DNA of 16,750 bases, taken from contig CAZDLB010000035.1 in assembly GCA_964505995.1 (NCBI GenBank), forward strand, positions 1 to 16,750, read 5' to 3'. Shown one piece after another: positions 6,377-12,864 of the stretch. Within the stretch, counting starts at the first letter, position 1; every line of letters begins with the position of its first letter. The stretch comes from JAJRVH01 sp964505995. GTDB lineage: Bacteria > Pseudomonadota > Zetaproteobacteria > Mariprofundales > Mariprofundaceae. The notes beneath the pieces are model-generated. The model had not been told where the DNA came from. It saw only the letters and a program-made list of their open reading frames with translations, and did no database searches. Position numbers and translations under genes: made by a program.

Positions 6377-7683
6377 CCGGCGCCTCCTTCCCGCTCCGGC
6401 AGCAGGCCCTGGGCCCAGCGCAGCTGCTGCACGGCCAGCTCCAGATCCAGCCGTTGCAGTCGCGCGCGCAGCTCCGCGGCGCGCAGATCGCTTTCAAACT
6501 GGGTAATCGTCGCCGTATCCGAGCGTCCCTCGCGGTAGCGGCGCATCTCGGCCTCGAATTTGCGCCGCTGTCTGGCCGCCTCCTGTTCGGCCGCCTTCAG
6601 CGCCGGCATGCCCGCCCTGAGCCTGGCCAGCGCATCGGCCAGATCCGTTCTTATCTGATCGGCAAGCTGCGCCTTTTCGGCCCGGATGCGTTCCAGGGCC
6701 AGTTCCGCCTTGCGAAGTCCGGCCCGGGCGGCATTGCGGCCGATGGCATCGGAAAGCTCCAGTGAAAGCGAGGCATAGTGCGTGTTCAGGCTTCCGCTCC
6801 GTCGCAGCGCGCCGCCGGCGGTGGCATCGAGCGATCGTGTGCCCAGCTGCGCGACAAGATCCAGCTGCATCCGGTCCTGGTCGCGGGCCTGCTCGAAGAG
6901 GGCCTGCGCCGCCTTNNNNNNNNNNNNNNNNNNNNNNNNNNNNNNNNNNNNNNNNNNNNNNNNNNNNNNNNNNNNNNNNNNNNNNNNNNNNNNNNNNNNN
7001 NNNNNNNNNNNNNNNCGCGATCGCTGATATTGCAGCAGGCGCCTGGCGCGCTGGACGGCGGTTTCGGCGATCGCGACATTGATCTGGTCCGAGCGCAGCA
7101 GGTAATAGAGATTGATGGCCTGCAGCCTCAGGGCATGGGCGATGCCATCGCGCGCGGCTTCGGCGGCGCGCAGTCCCTCGCGGGCCGATTCGGCGGCGGC
7201 GGCATAGTCCGGATTGCCGGCCCCCTTGAGCAGCGGGCGACGATAGATCAGGTCGATCTGGTTGCGGTATTCCGGATTCAGCAGCGAGAAGGACGCGGCC
7301 AGCGGGTTGCCGAAGGTTCTTTTCTGGGTCGTAAACGCGGCGCTGGCCGTAATGCTGCCGCCGGAGGCCAGCGGCTTGAGGATCGCGGCATTGATCTGGC
7401 CGCTTTGGGTTTTCGAGGCCTGAAAGGAGCTGGAGACCGGGGTCTTGTCCTCGATCAGCGCCGTTCCTGCGCTGACGATCGGATCGAGCATGCCCCGGGC
7501 GGCCTGGATATCGGCACGGGCCTGTTCCGCATCGATGCGGGCCAGCTCCAGATCCGGATGATGGGCCAGCACCTCCGAGATCACCTGCTCCAGGCTGAGA
7601 GCGGTATCTGTTTCCGCCTGAAGCGCCTGGGGGAGGGACAGCAACAGCGCCGCGGCGATGAGGACATGCGGGATTTTCAGCAT
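6373..7683 (-). CDS. TolC-family outer-membrane efflux protein, interrupted by an assembly gap
   Basis: This is the outer-membrane channel partner of the downstream RND pump. The first residues (MLKIPHVLIAAALLL, ending LQA before ETDTA) form a Sec signal peptide. The N-terminal half has the first TolC repeat: VLAHHPDLELARIDAEQARA, a beta segment, then helices through LLQYQ. The C-terminal half begins in the second repeat (KAAQALFEQARDQ) and ends in the long helical AELRARLQRLDLELAVQQL. The 100-N gap (6916-7015) lies where the second hairpin helix and the inter-repeat linker should be. Other TolC proteins need about 80-100 residues there rather than 34, so the true gap is probably near 250-300 bases. 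Both flanks are in the same frame as drawn. The ATG has no clear Shine-Dalgarno and lies about 15 nt downstream of the predicted transcription start. Confidence 0.86.
   Translation of the reverse strand: MLKIPHVLIAAALLLSLPQALQAETDTALSLEQVISEVLAHHPDLELARIDAEQARADIQAARGMLDPIVSAGTALIEDKTPVSSSFQASKTQSGQINAAILKPLASGGSITASAAFTTQKRTFGNPLAASFSLLNPEYRNQIDLIYRRPLLKGAGNPDYAAAAESAREGLRAAEAARDGIAHALRLQAINLYYLLRSDQINVAIAETAVQRARRLLQYQRSXXXXXXXXXXXXXXXXXXXXXXXXXXXXXXXXXXKAAQALFEQARDQDRMQLDLVAQLGTRSLDATAGGALRRSGSLNTHYASLSLELSDAIGRNAARAGLRKAELALERIRAEKAQLADQIRTDLADALARLRAGMPALKAAEQEAARQRRKFEAEMRRYREGRSDTATITQFESDLRAAELRARLQRLDLELAVQQLRWAQGLLPEREGGAG
6916..7015. other. Assembly gap (100 N)
   Basis: A run of exactly 100 N inside the TolC-family gene. 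The round number suggests a placeholder of unknown length. Judged by the missing TolC segment, more than 100 bases are absent. Confidence 0.97.
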
Positions 7684-7756
7684 GCGGCAAGGGTAGCTGG
7701 AATATTGATATCGTCAATTATTTGCAATATCAACCAATACCGCTAGGTTTATTGCC
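7684..7756. promoter_or_regulatory. Divergent marR / tolC-RND promoter with MarR-type operator
   Basis: The 73-bp spacer is markedly AT-rich. TTGATA (7705-7710) and TATCAA (7728-7733) are reverse complements separated by 17 bp. Read on the plus strand they form a -35/-10 pair placing the marR start of transcription near 7740; read on the minus strand the same two hexamers form a -35/-10 pair for the TolC gene, with a start near 7698. An imperfect palindrome ATTGA-N5-TCAAT (7704-7718) and a longer repeat TTGATAT (7705-7711) / ATATCAA (7727-7733) overlap these elements and are good candidate binding sites for the adjacent MarR protein. The expected result is autorepression plus repression of the pump, relieved by a ligand. 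Promoter assignment is by eye. Confidence 0.6.
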
Positions 7757-8227
7757 ATGTCCGTGACGACGCCTGAGCGATTCGAGGATGGCCTCGGCTA
7801 TCTGGTGCATCATCTGATGTATGCCTTCCGCCAGCAGCTGGCCGCCCGTTGTGCCCGCCACGGGCTGAAGCTGACAAGCGAGGAATGCGCGGTTCTGACG
7901 CTGCTCAGGCAGGAAGGCAGTCTGACACACAAGCAGATGGCGCAGACCCTGGCCAAGGACAAGGCGGCGCTGACGCGGCTGGTTTCGAGCCTGGAGAAGG
8001 CCGGCCTCGTGCAGCGGCAGACCGATCCGCGCGATCGCCGGGCGATCCGCGCAAGCCTCACCGCGCGCGGCCGGGAGGCCGCGCAATGCCTGCGGCAGGT
8101 GTTCGAGGAGCTGCACGCACTTATCCACGCCGGCATCGAGCCGGCAGAATTCGAGATCTGTCGCGCAGTGCTGGCCAGGATTCTGGCCAATCTGCGGGCT
8201 CTAGACGATCGGGAAGGGGGGGCCTAG
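7757..8227 (+). CDS. MarR-family transcriptional regulator
   Basis: A 156-residue winged helix-turn-helix protein. N-terminal helices (about residues 8-40, LGYLVHHLMYAFRQQL) would make the dimer interface. The DNA-binding region is about residues 56-105: LTHKQMAQTLAKDKAALTRL as helix-turn-helix and the wing motif DPRDRRA, which is diagnostic for MarR. A C-terminal helix closes the dimer. MarR proteins usually repress adjacent genes and release DNA on binding phenolic or other small ligands. It is divergent from the TolC-RND operon across 73 bp containing palindromic sites, so it very probably controls that pump. The ATG at 7757 has only a weak upstream AGG. Its stop shares a CTAG with the stop of efp on the other strand (8224-8227), leaving no room for a terminator between them. 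Confidence 0.92.
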   Translation: MSVTTPERFEDGLGYLVHHLMYAFRQQLAARCARHGLKLTSEECAVLTLLRQEGSLTHKQMAQTLAKDKAALTRLVSSLEKAGLVQRQTDPRDRRAIRASLTARGREAAQCLRQVFEELHALIHAGIEPAEFEICRAVLARILANLRALDDREGGA

Positions 8228-8784
8228 GCGCGCTCGACAAACTCCCCGGTTTCGGTATTCACCCTGACCTTGGTGCCGGGTTCCAGATACGGTGGCACCA
8301 TGATCGGCGCGCCCGTTTCCAGCTTGCCGGGCTTGTAGGATCCGGTGGCCGTCTGTCCCTTGATGGCGGCATCGCATTCGACGACCTCGAGCACGACCGT
8401 CGTCGGCAGCTGCACGTTCAGCGGACGCTCGCCGTGGAATTCGACGGTGACCTCCATCTCCGGAAGCAGGTAGGGCAGCACGTTCTCGAGCATGTCCTCG
8501 GAAAGCGTGATCTGATCATAGGTTTCCGTGTCCATGAAATGGTGGTCGCGGCCATCGGCATAGAGATACTGCATCTTGCGCTGGCTCAGCGTGACACGCT
8601 CGACGCGTTCGGTCGAATTGAAGCGCTTGTTCGTCTTCGTGCCGGTCTCGATGTTGCGCATCTCCAGCTGCATGCACGCGACCCCCTTGCCCGGCGTGAC
8701 ATGCGTGGCCTTCATCACGCGCCAGAGACCGCCATCCAGTTCGAGGATATTGCCGGCGCGAACGCTCGTGACATTCATCTGCAT
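8224..8784 (-). CDS. efp: Translation elongation factor P
   Basis: EF-P (186 residues, full length) binds ribosomes stalled at polyproline motifs and promotes peptide-bond formation. Domain I (KOW-like, about 1-62) ends its loop in VTPGKGVAC, with Lys33 at the site that EpmA beta-lysylates in many gammaproteobacteria, so it is a Lys-type rather than an Arg-type EF-P; epmA and epmB are not in the window. Domain II follows (KRFNSTERVERVTLS, FMDTETYDQI), then domain III with the family signature IKGQTATGSYKPGKLETG. FMDTETYDQI resembles alphaproteobacterial EF-P more than the enterobacterial form. The ATG at 8784 is preferred over ATG 8778 because GGGGTAA lies 8 nt upstream. The C-terminal stop overlaps the marR stop. 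A possible promoter lies at 8818-8846. Confidence 0.97.
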   Translation of the reverse strand: MQMNVTSVRAGNILELDGGLWRVMKATHVTPGKGVACMQLEMRNIETGTKTNKRFNSTERVERVTLSQRKMQYLYADGRDHHFMDTETYDQITLSEDMLENVLPYLLPEMEVTVEFHGERPLNVQLPTTVVLEVVECDAAIKGQTATGSYKPGKLETGAPIMVPPYLEPGTKVRVNTETGEFVERA

Positions 8785-8807
8785 CGTTGGTTACCCCGTC
8801 ATCCGTG

Positions 8808-8828
8808 ATGGCTGCGGAACATAGCCAT
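8808..8828. repeat. Perfect inverted repeat in the efp upstream region
   Basis: ATGGCT (8808-8813) and AGCCAT (8823-8828) are exact reverse complements with a 9-nt spacer. The repeat overlaps the predicted efp -10 element, so it could be an operator; in RNA it would form a small hairpin. By-eye call. Confidence 0.3.
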
Positions 8829-8846
8829 TTGCCCTCCGATGGGCAA
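8818..8846 (-). promoter_or_regulatory. Candidate efp promoter
   Basis: On the minus strand TTGCCC (8846-8841) and TATGTT (8823-8818) are separated by 17 bp, each matching four of six sigma-70 consensus bases. This gives a transcription start near 8811 and a leader of about 27 nt before the efp ATG at 8784. No search or experiment supports it. Confidence 0.35.
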
Positions 8847-8883
8847 GAATCCGGCGCATGAACATGCATGGCGGATCGCGCTG

Positions 8884-9681
8884 ATGGCCAGCAGAACCCT
8901 GCAGGAAGCCATCGATGCCTTTGTGGCCGCCGAGGCACGGAAGCCCGGCGAGGTGCAGGCGGACATGTGTCTGCAGACGCTGGCGCAGTACCTGATCCAT
9001 TTCTCCGACCTTTTCCAGGACCCCGAGATGAGCGAGGAAGGGGACCTGGCCGAATGGGAGCAGGATCTCGAGGCGCAGATGATCGATCTGCTCGACGGTG
9101 ATCTGGAACCGGCCGCCGATCTCGGTGCGCTGCCGCTGGAGGCTCTGGACCCGGAACATGTGCGCGACTTTCTCGGCTGGTTCGTGCTGCGTGAAACCAG
9201 CGATGCCGATTTGATCGAGGCTTATGCCGCGATCCTGCGCGATTTCCTTTCCTTTGTGCACCGGCATCACTGGTGGCCCAGTGAGCGCCTGCAGGCATTT
9301 CTCGAGGTACTGGCCGAGGTGGAGCCCGAAGCGGTGCGCGCCGCGCGGCTTTCGCGGGTTCTGTACCATTTCGTGCGTTCCGGTAGCGGCATGTCGCCGC
9401 GCGTCCGCGGGCAGCGTTTCTCCCGTTTCATCGAGGGCCATGCCAGCGTCATGCGCATCGAGGAGAAGGCCATCTATCTGAACTTCAGCCATCAGGGGGA
9501 GGCCATCGGCCCGGTGCAGCTGCCGGGGCCGATCATCGACATGGTGGCGCCGGGCGATGTCTTCGACGTCGAGCTGGGGCTGCGCGGCGAGTCCTGGGTG
9601 CTGCTCGATATCGGGCCGATCTATCCGGCCTGTGTCTATGTCGAAGTCGAGGAGTTCAAGGGCCTGGAGAAGCTTTCCTAG
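8884..9681 (+). CDS. Unrecognised protein, helical N-terminal part plus C-terminal beta domain
   Basis: I do not recognise this family. The 265-residue product has no signal peptide or membrane segment, so it is probably cytoplasmic. It is acidic in its first half (EEGDLAEWEQDLEAQ, LLDGDLEP). About residues 1-185 are predicted mostly helical, with repeated Leu/Phe-rich helices (LAQYLIHFSDLF, VRDFLGWFVL, AAILRDFLSFVHRHHWW) that superficially recall SAM-like core-binding folds. About residues 190-265 look like a small beta barrel (AIYLNFS, IGPVQLPGPIIDMV, PGDVFDVELGL, WVLLDIGPIYPACVYVEVEE). The frame is also open from ATG 8839, but those 15 extra codons overlap the predicted efp promoter, so ATG 8884 (weak GGCGGA 8 nt upstream) is preferred. 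It is divergent from efp and its stop shares a CTAG with the esterase. No function can be assigned. Confidence 0.75.
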   Translation: MASRTLQEAIDAFVAAEARKPGEVQADMCLQTLAQYLIHFSDLFQDPEMSEEGDLAEWEQDLEAQMIDLLDGDLEPAADLGALPLEALDPEHVRDFLGWFVLRETSDADLIEAYAAILRDFLSFVHRHHWWPSERLQAFLEVLAEVEPEAVRAARLSRVLYHFVRSGSGMSPRVRGQRFSRFIEGHASVMRIEEKAIYLNFSHQGEAIGPVQLPGPIIDMVAPGDVFDVELGLRGESWVLLDIGPIYPACVYVEVEEFKGLEKLS

Positions 9682-10355
9682 CTCGCTTCGCCCAGCCGCC
9701 GGTTGATCCAGCGGCCGATATCGGCGATCTCCTGCGGGCAGACGGAATGCTGCATCGGATAGCTGTGCCATTCGAGATCGTAGCCCAGGGCTTCGAGCCT
9801 GCGGCGGCTGACATCGCCCAGGGCATAGGGAACCACGGGGTCGTCGATGCCATGGGCCATGAAGATCGGCGTGGATCTGGATGCGGGGGTAAAGCGATCG
9901 CTTTGTTCGGGCAGCAGCAGGTAGGCTGAAAGTGCGATGATGCCGCCGATGGCCTCGCTCTGGCTCAGTCCGACATGCAGCGCCATCGCGCCGCCCTGCG
10001 AGAAACCGGCCAGGATGATGCGGCCGGGACGGATGCCGTGCATGACCTCCTGCTCGATCAGCATGCGGATGGCCTTGGTCGAGCGCTCGATGCCGTCGCG
10101 GTCGTGCTCGATGCCGAGATCGCTCTGCCGGATGTCGTACCAGGCGGGCATGATGTAGCCGCCATTGATGGTCACCGGCATGGCGGGCGCATGCGGAAAG
10201 ATGAAGCGCACGGCCAGCTTCTCATCGAGGCCAAGCTCGGGAACGATGGGCTCGAAATCATGGCCGTCCGCGCCCAGACCGTGCAGCCAGATGATGCTGG
10301 CCTGCGGTTGCGGCCCGGTTTCGATGCTCAGATGCGGCAGCGGATGAATCGTCAT
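9678..10355 (-). CDS. Alpha/beta-hydrolase carboxylesterase (phospholipase/carboxylesterase family)
   Basis: A 225-residue serine hydrolase of the family that includes bacterial carboxylesterases and acyl-protein thioesterases; it hydrolyses short acyl esters or thioesters in the cytoplasm. The oxyanion-hole block LHGLGADGHDF lies near residues 25-35. The nucleophile is Ser119 in GFSQGGA, the acid is Asp172 in HGIDDPVVPY, and the base is His203 in YPMQHSV, all in family order and spacing. No signal peptide is seen. I start at ATG 10355 (MTIHPLPHL) because the family begins there. An ATG at 10418 would add 21 residues of non-family sequence and leave almost no room for the promoter of the divergent mpl gene. 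Its stop overlaps that of the unrecognised gene in a CTAG at 9678-9681. The natural substrate is unknown. Confidence 0.92.
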   Translation of the reverse strand: MTIHPLPHLSIETGPQPQASIIWLHGLGADGHDFEPIVPELGLDEKLAVRFIFPHAPAMPVTINGGYIMPAWYDIRQSDLGIEHDRDGIERSTKAIRMLIEQEVMHGIRPGRIILAGFSQGGAMALHVGLSQSEAIGGIIALSAYLLLPEQSDRFTPASRSTPIFMAHGIDDPVVPYALGDVSRRRLEALGYDLEWHSYPMQHSVCPQEIADIGRWINRRLGEAS

Positions 10356-10441
10356 GCGGCGATATTGCCAGAAGCCGATGTCGCTGTCTTGAGGGGCAGT
10401 TTTCCCTTTTTCTGCCATGGGCTTTGTGGTTGCATCCGCGC

Positions 10442-11833
10442 ATGCAACGGCATCTGCATATCCTCGGCGTCTGCGGCACGGCCATGGGTGCCATCGCCGG
10501 GCTGGCCCGGGAGCTCGGCTGGCGGGTGACCGGCTCGGATGCCGGCGTCTATCCGCCGATGTCCGACTATCTGGCCGGCATCGGGGTCGAGATCGCCCCG
10601 TTTTCGGCGGCCAATCTGGAGCCCGCGCCGGATCTCTGCGTGATCGGCAATGCGATGAGCCGCGGCAATGTCGAGGTCGAGGCCATTCTCGATCGCGGCC
10701 TGGACTACTGCTCCGGACCGGAGTTCGTCGGCCGCCAGATCCTTTCCGGTCGTCATCCGGTGGTCGTGGCCGGCACCCACGGCAAGACGACGACCTCCAG
10801 CCTGATGGCCGAGGTTCTGGATGTGGCGGGCATGCGGCCGGGCTTTCTGATCGGTGGCATTCCGGAACGCTTCGGCGGCGGCGCCCGTCTGGGCGAGGGC
10901 CGCCCGTTCGTGCTCGAGGGCGATGAATACGACACCGCCTTCTTCGACAAGCGGTCCAAGTTTCTGCATTACCGCGCGCGCACTCTGATTCTGAACAATC
11001 TCGAGTTCGATCATGCCGACATCTTCGACGATCTCGAGGCCATCAAGCGCCAGTTCCAGTTCCTGCTGCGTACCGTGCCCGCTTCCGGCCAGGTCATCGT
11101 CAATGCCGAGGATGCCCATCTGGCAGATGTGCTGGGGCGCGGCTGCTGGTCGCGAGTGATCCGCTTCGCCGAGCGGGGAAAGGCCGAGGCCGACTGGCAC
11201 TGGCAGGCGCTGAGCGAGGACGGCAAGCACTTTGCCCTCTACCGTCAGCAGCAGCCGCTCGGCGAGGTTCGCTGGCAGCAGCTCGGCCGGCACAACATCG
11301 CCAATGCCTGCGCCGTGGCTGCGGCGGCCGATGCGATGGGGGTCGCGCAGGACCGGATCCTGGAGGCGATTTCCGGCTTTTCCGGCGTGCGCCGCCGCAT
11401 GAGTCTGGTCGGCGAGGCGGGCGGTGTGCGCATCTACGACGACTTCGCGCATCACCCGACCGCGATTCGCAGCGTCGTGGCGGCGGCGAAGGCGGCGATG
11501 CCGGAAGGGAGGGGGCGCCTGTGGGTGATCGTCGAGCCGCGCAGCAACACGATGCGCAGCCGCATTCATCAGCAAACCCTGCCGGCCTGCTTTGATGGCG
11601 CGGACCGGGTCGTGTTCGTGCCGGCGGATGCGCGCGGCCGGAAGCGGGAGGAGCTGCTCGATGTCCATGCGGTCTGTGAGGCGATCGGCCGCCATGCCCG
11701 GGTCGAGGACGATGCCACGGCCGTGATCGAGCGCATCAGCGGCGAGCTCAGGTCCGGCGACTGGGTGCTGATCCTTTCCAATGGCGGTTTCGACGGCATC
11801 CACCGGCGTCTGCTGCACCGCCTTTCCGGCTGA
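10442..11833 (+). CDS. mpl: UDP-N-acetylmuramate:L-alanyl-gamma-D-glutamyl-meso-diaminopimelate ligase
   Basis: Mpl recycles peptidoglycan: it joins the recovered tripeptide L-Ala-gamma-D-Glu-meso-DAP to UDP-MurNAc with ATP in the cytoplasm. The 463-residue product begins MQRHLHILGVCGTAMGAIAG, the Mpl form of the Mur N-terminal domain, followed by VTGSDAGVYPPMSDYL. The ATP-binding loop GTHGKTTT is near residues 110-117. The central domain has LEGDEYDTAFFDKRSKF and NNLEFDHADIF, characteristic of Mpl rather than MurC. The C-terminal domain has DDFAHHPTAI and EPRSNTMRS. ATG 10442 aligns with known Mpl starts; a TTG at 10424 in frame is not needed. The gene implies meso-DAP peptidoglycan and cell-wall recycling. 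It is divergent from the esterase and is followed 80 bp later by fbp, with no terminator between them. Confidence 0.96.
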   Translation: MQRHLHILGVCGTAMGAIAGLARELGWRVTGSDAGVYPPMSDYLAGIGVEIAPFSAANLEPAPDLCVIGNAMSRGNVEVEAILDRGLDYCSGPEFVGRQILSGRHPVVVAGTHGKTTTSSLMAEVLDVAGMRPGFLIGGIPERFGGGARLGEGRPFVLEGDEYDTAFFDKRSKFLHYRARTLILNNLEFDHADIFDDLEAIKRQFQFLLRTVPASGQVIVNAEDAHLADVLGRGCWSRVIRFAERGKAEADWHWQALSEDGKHFALYRQQQPLGEVRWQQLGRHNIANACAVAAAADAMGVAQDRILEAISGFSGVRRRMSLVGEAGGVRIYDDFAHHPTAIRSVVAAAKAAMPEGRGRLWVIVEPRSNTMRSRIHQQTLPACFDGADRVVFVPADARGRKREELLDVHAVCEAIGRHARVEDDATAVIERISGELRSGDWVLILSNGGFDGIHRRLLHRLSG

Positions 11834-11864
11834 GCGTTTTGTATTTCGCAGTCGGAACGGATAG

Positions 11865-11899
11865 CATCTGGGCAGATGATTAACCGGCGCGCATGCCGG
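11865..11899 (+). repeat. Two inverted repeats in the fbp leader
   Basis: CATCTG (11865-11870) and CAGATG (11873-11878) form a 14-bp palindrome with a GG centre. CCGGC (11884-11888) and GCCGG (11895-11899) form a small hairpin ending 4 nt before the fbp Shine-Dalgarno (GGAGGGG, 11904-11910). The first could be an operator, the second a translation-modulating hairpin; both roles are inference. A weak promoter-like pair (TTGTAT 11839-11844, TAGCAT 11862-11867, 17-bp spacing) precedes them. Confidence 0.35.
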
Positions 11900-11913
11900 C
11901 TTCGGAGGGGAAT

Positions 11914-12861
11914 ATGCCAGTCACATTGAACAGTATTGCCAGGCAGGGCGCCAATGGCGCGGCGATGATGCCGGTGATTCAGGGCGTGGGTCGCGCGGCC
12001 ATCGAGATCGCGGCCCTGCTTCGCGGCGCGGTCTTCCGGGGCGCGCTGGGCGCGGCCGGTGGCGAGAATGTGCAGGGCGAACAGCAGCAGAAACTGGATG
12101 TGCTGTCCGATGAAATCTTCCTCGACGAGATGCGTTCCACCGGCTTTGTCTGCGCCGTGGGTTCCGAGGAGCAGGAGGAGCTTCTGGTCATCGACGAGTA
12201 TGCCCATGCCGATTACCTCGTGCTGGTCGATCCGCTCGATGGCTCGTCCAACCTGGATGTGGATGGGCCGGTCGGCACGATCTTTTCCGTCGTCAGGCGC
12301 CGCACGCCGAATTCCGAGCGGCCGCATGTTTCCGACACGCTGCAGTCCGGCCGCAATGTCATTGCCGCGGGCTATGTGCTCTATGGCCCGGCCCTGATGC
12401 TCGTCTGCTCCGTCGGTGCCGGCGTCCACGGCTACACCTTCAATCCGGCCGATGCGCGCTTCGAGCTCAGCCATCCGGATATCCGCATCCCCGAGACCGG
12501 CGGCTATTACTCGGTGAACGAGGCCAACAAGGACAAGTGGCTTGACGGCATCGGCGAACGCCTGGACCGGCTGAAGCAGGACAAGGGCCTGGGCATGCGC
12601 TATGTCGGCGCGATGGTGGCCGACATGCACCGCACGCTGCTCAAGGGCGGCATCTTCCTGTATCCCGCCGACAACAAGAACACCAGCGGCAAGCTGCGCC
12701 TGCTCTACGAGGCCATTCCGATGGGCTTCGTCATGGAACAGGCCGGCGGGCGCGCGATGAGCAAGGGCCAGCCGGTGCTGGATATCGAACCGGAGGCGCT
12801 GCATCAGAGGGTGCCGGTCTACCTCGGTTCGAAGGACAATGTTGACGGCCTGCTTGGCTGA
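11914..12861 (+). CDS. fbp: Class I fructose-1,6-bisphosphatase
   Basis: This enzyme converts fructose 1,6-bisphosphate to fructose 6-phosphate with Mg2+ in gluconeogenesis and, in autotrophs, the Calvin cycle. The 315-residue product has the class I signature: GEQQQKLDVLSDE near the N-terminus, the metal-binding GSEEQEE, the diagnostic DPLDGSSNLDV (residues 106-116), and the substrate/AMP-region block YVGAMVADMHRTLLKGG (from residue 230), ending GIFLYPAD. Length is slightly below the E. coli 332. The start is ATG 11914, preceded by GGAGGGG at a spacing of 5; the in-frame ATG 11893 lies in a leader hairpin and has no ribosome site. The stop is only 3 nt before the GTG of the glycosylase gene, suggesting coupled translation. 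Autotrophy cannot be judged from this gene alone. Confidence 0.96.
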   Translation: MPVTLNSIARQGANGAAMMPVIQGVGRAAIEIAALLRGAVFRGALGAAGGENVQGEQQQKLDVLSDEIFLDEMRSTGFVCAVGSEEQEELLVIDEYAHADYLVLVDPLDGSSNLDVDGPVGTIFSVVRRRTPNSERPHVSDTLQSGRNVIAAGYVLYGPALMLVCSVGAGVHGYTFNPADARFELSHPDIRIPETGGYYSVNEANKDKWLDGIGERLDRLKQDKGLGMRYVGAMVADMHRTLLKGGIFLYPADNKNTSGKLRLLYEAIPMGFVMEQAGGRAMSKGQPVLDIEPEALHQRVPVYLGSKDNVDGLLG

Positions 12862-12864
12862 TTC

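Noticed and set aside
4094..6538. A plus-strand open frame of 814 codons opposite the RND gene
   Set aside because: Its translation is Arg/His/Asp/Gln-rich low-complexity sequence with no motif, while the minus strand encodes a complete RND pump. Such shadows are normal in GC-rich genes.
8839..8883. ATG 8839 as start of the unrecognised gene
   Set aside because: No ribosome site, and the added residues overlap a plausible efp promoter. It cannot be fully excluded.
10395..10416. GGCAG / CTGCC inverted repeat with a pyrimidine-only spacer between the esterase and mpl
   Set aside because: Only 5 bp of pairing; too short to support a terminator or operator by itself.
10356..10441. Longer starts for the esterase (10418) and mpl (TTG 10424)
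   Set aside because: Both add residues absent from the families and would leave 5 bp for two divergent promoters.
11893..11913. ATG 11893 as fbp start
   Set aside because: It lies in a leader hairpin without a Shine-Dalgarno; GGAGGGG before ATG 11914 is decisive.
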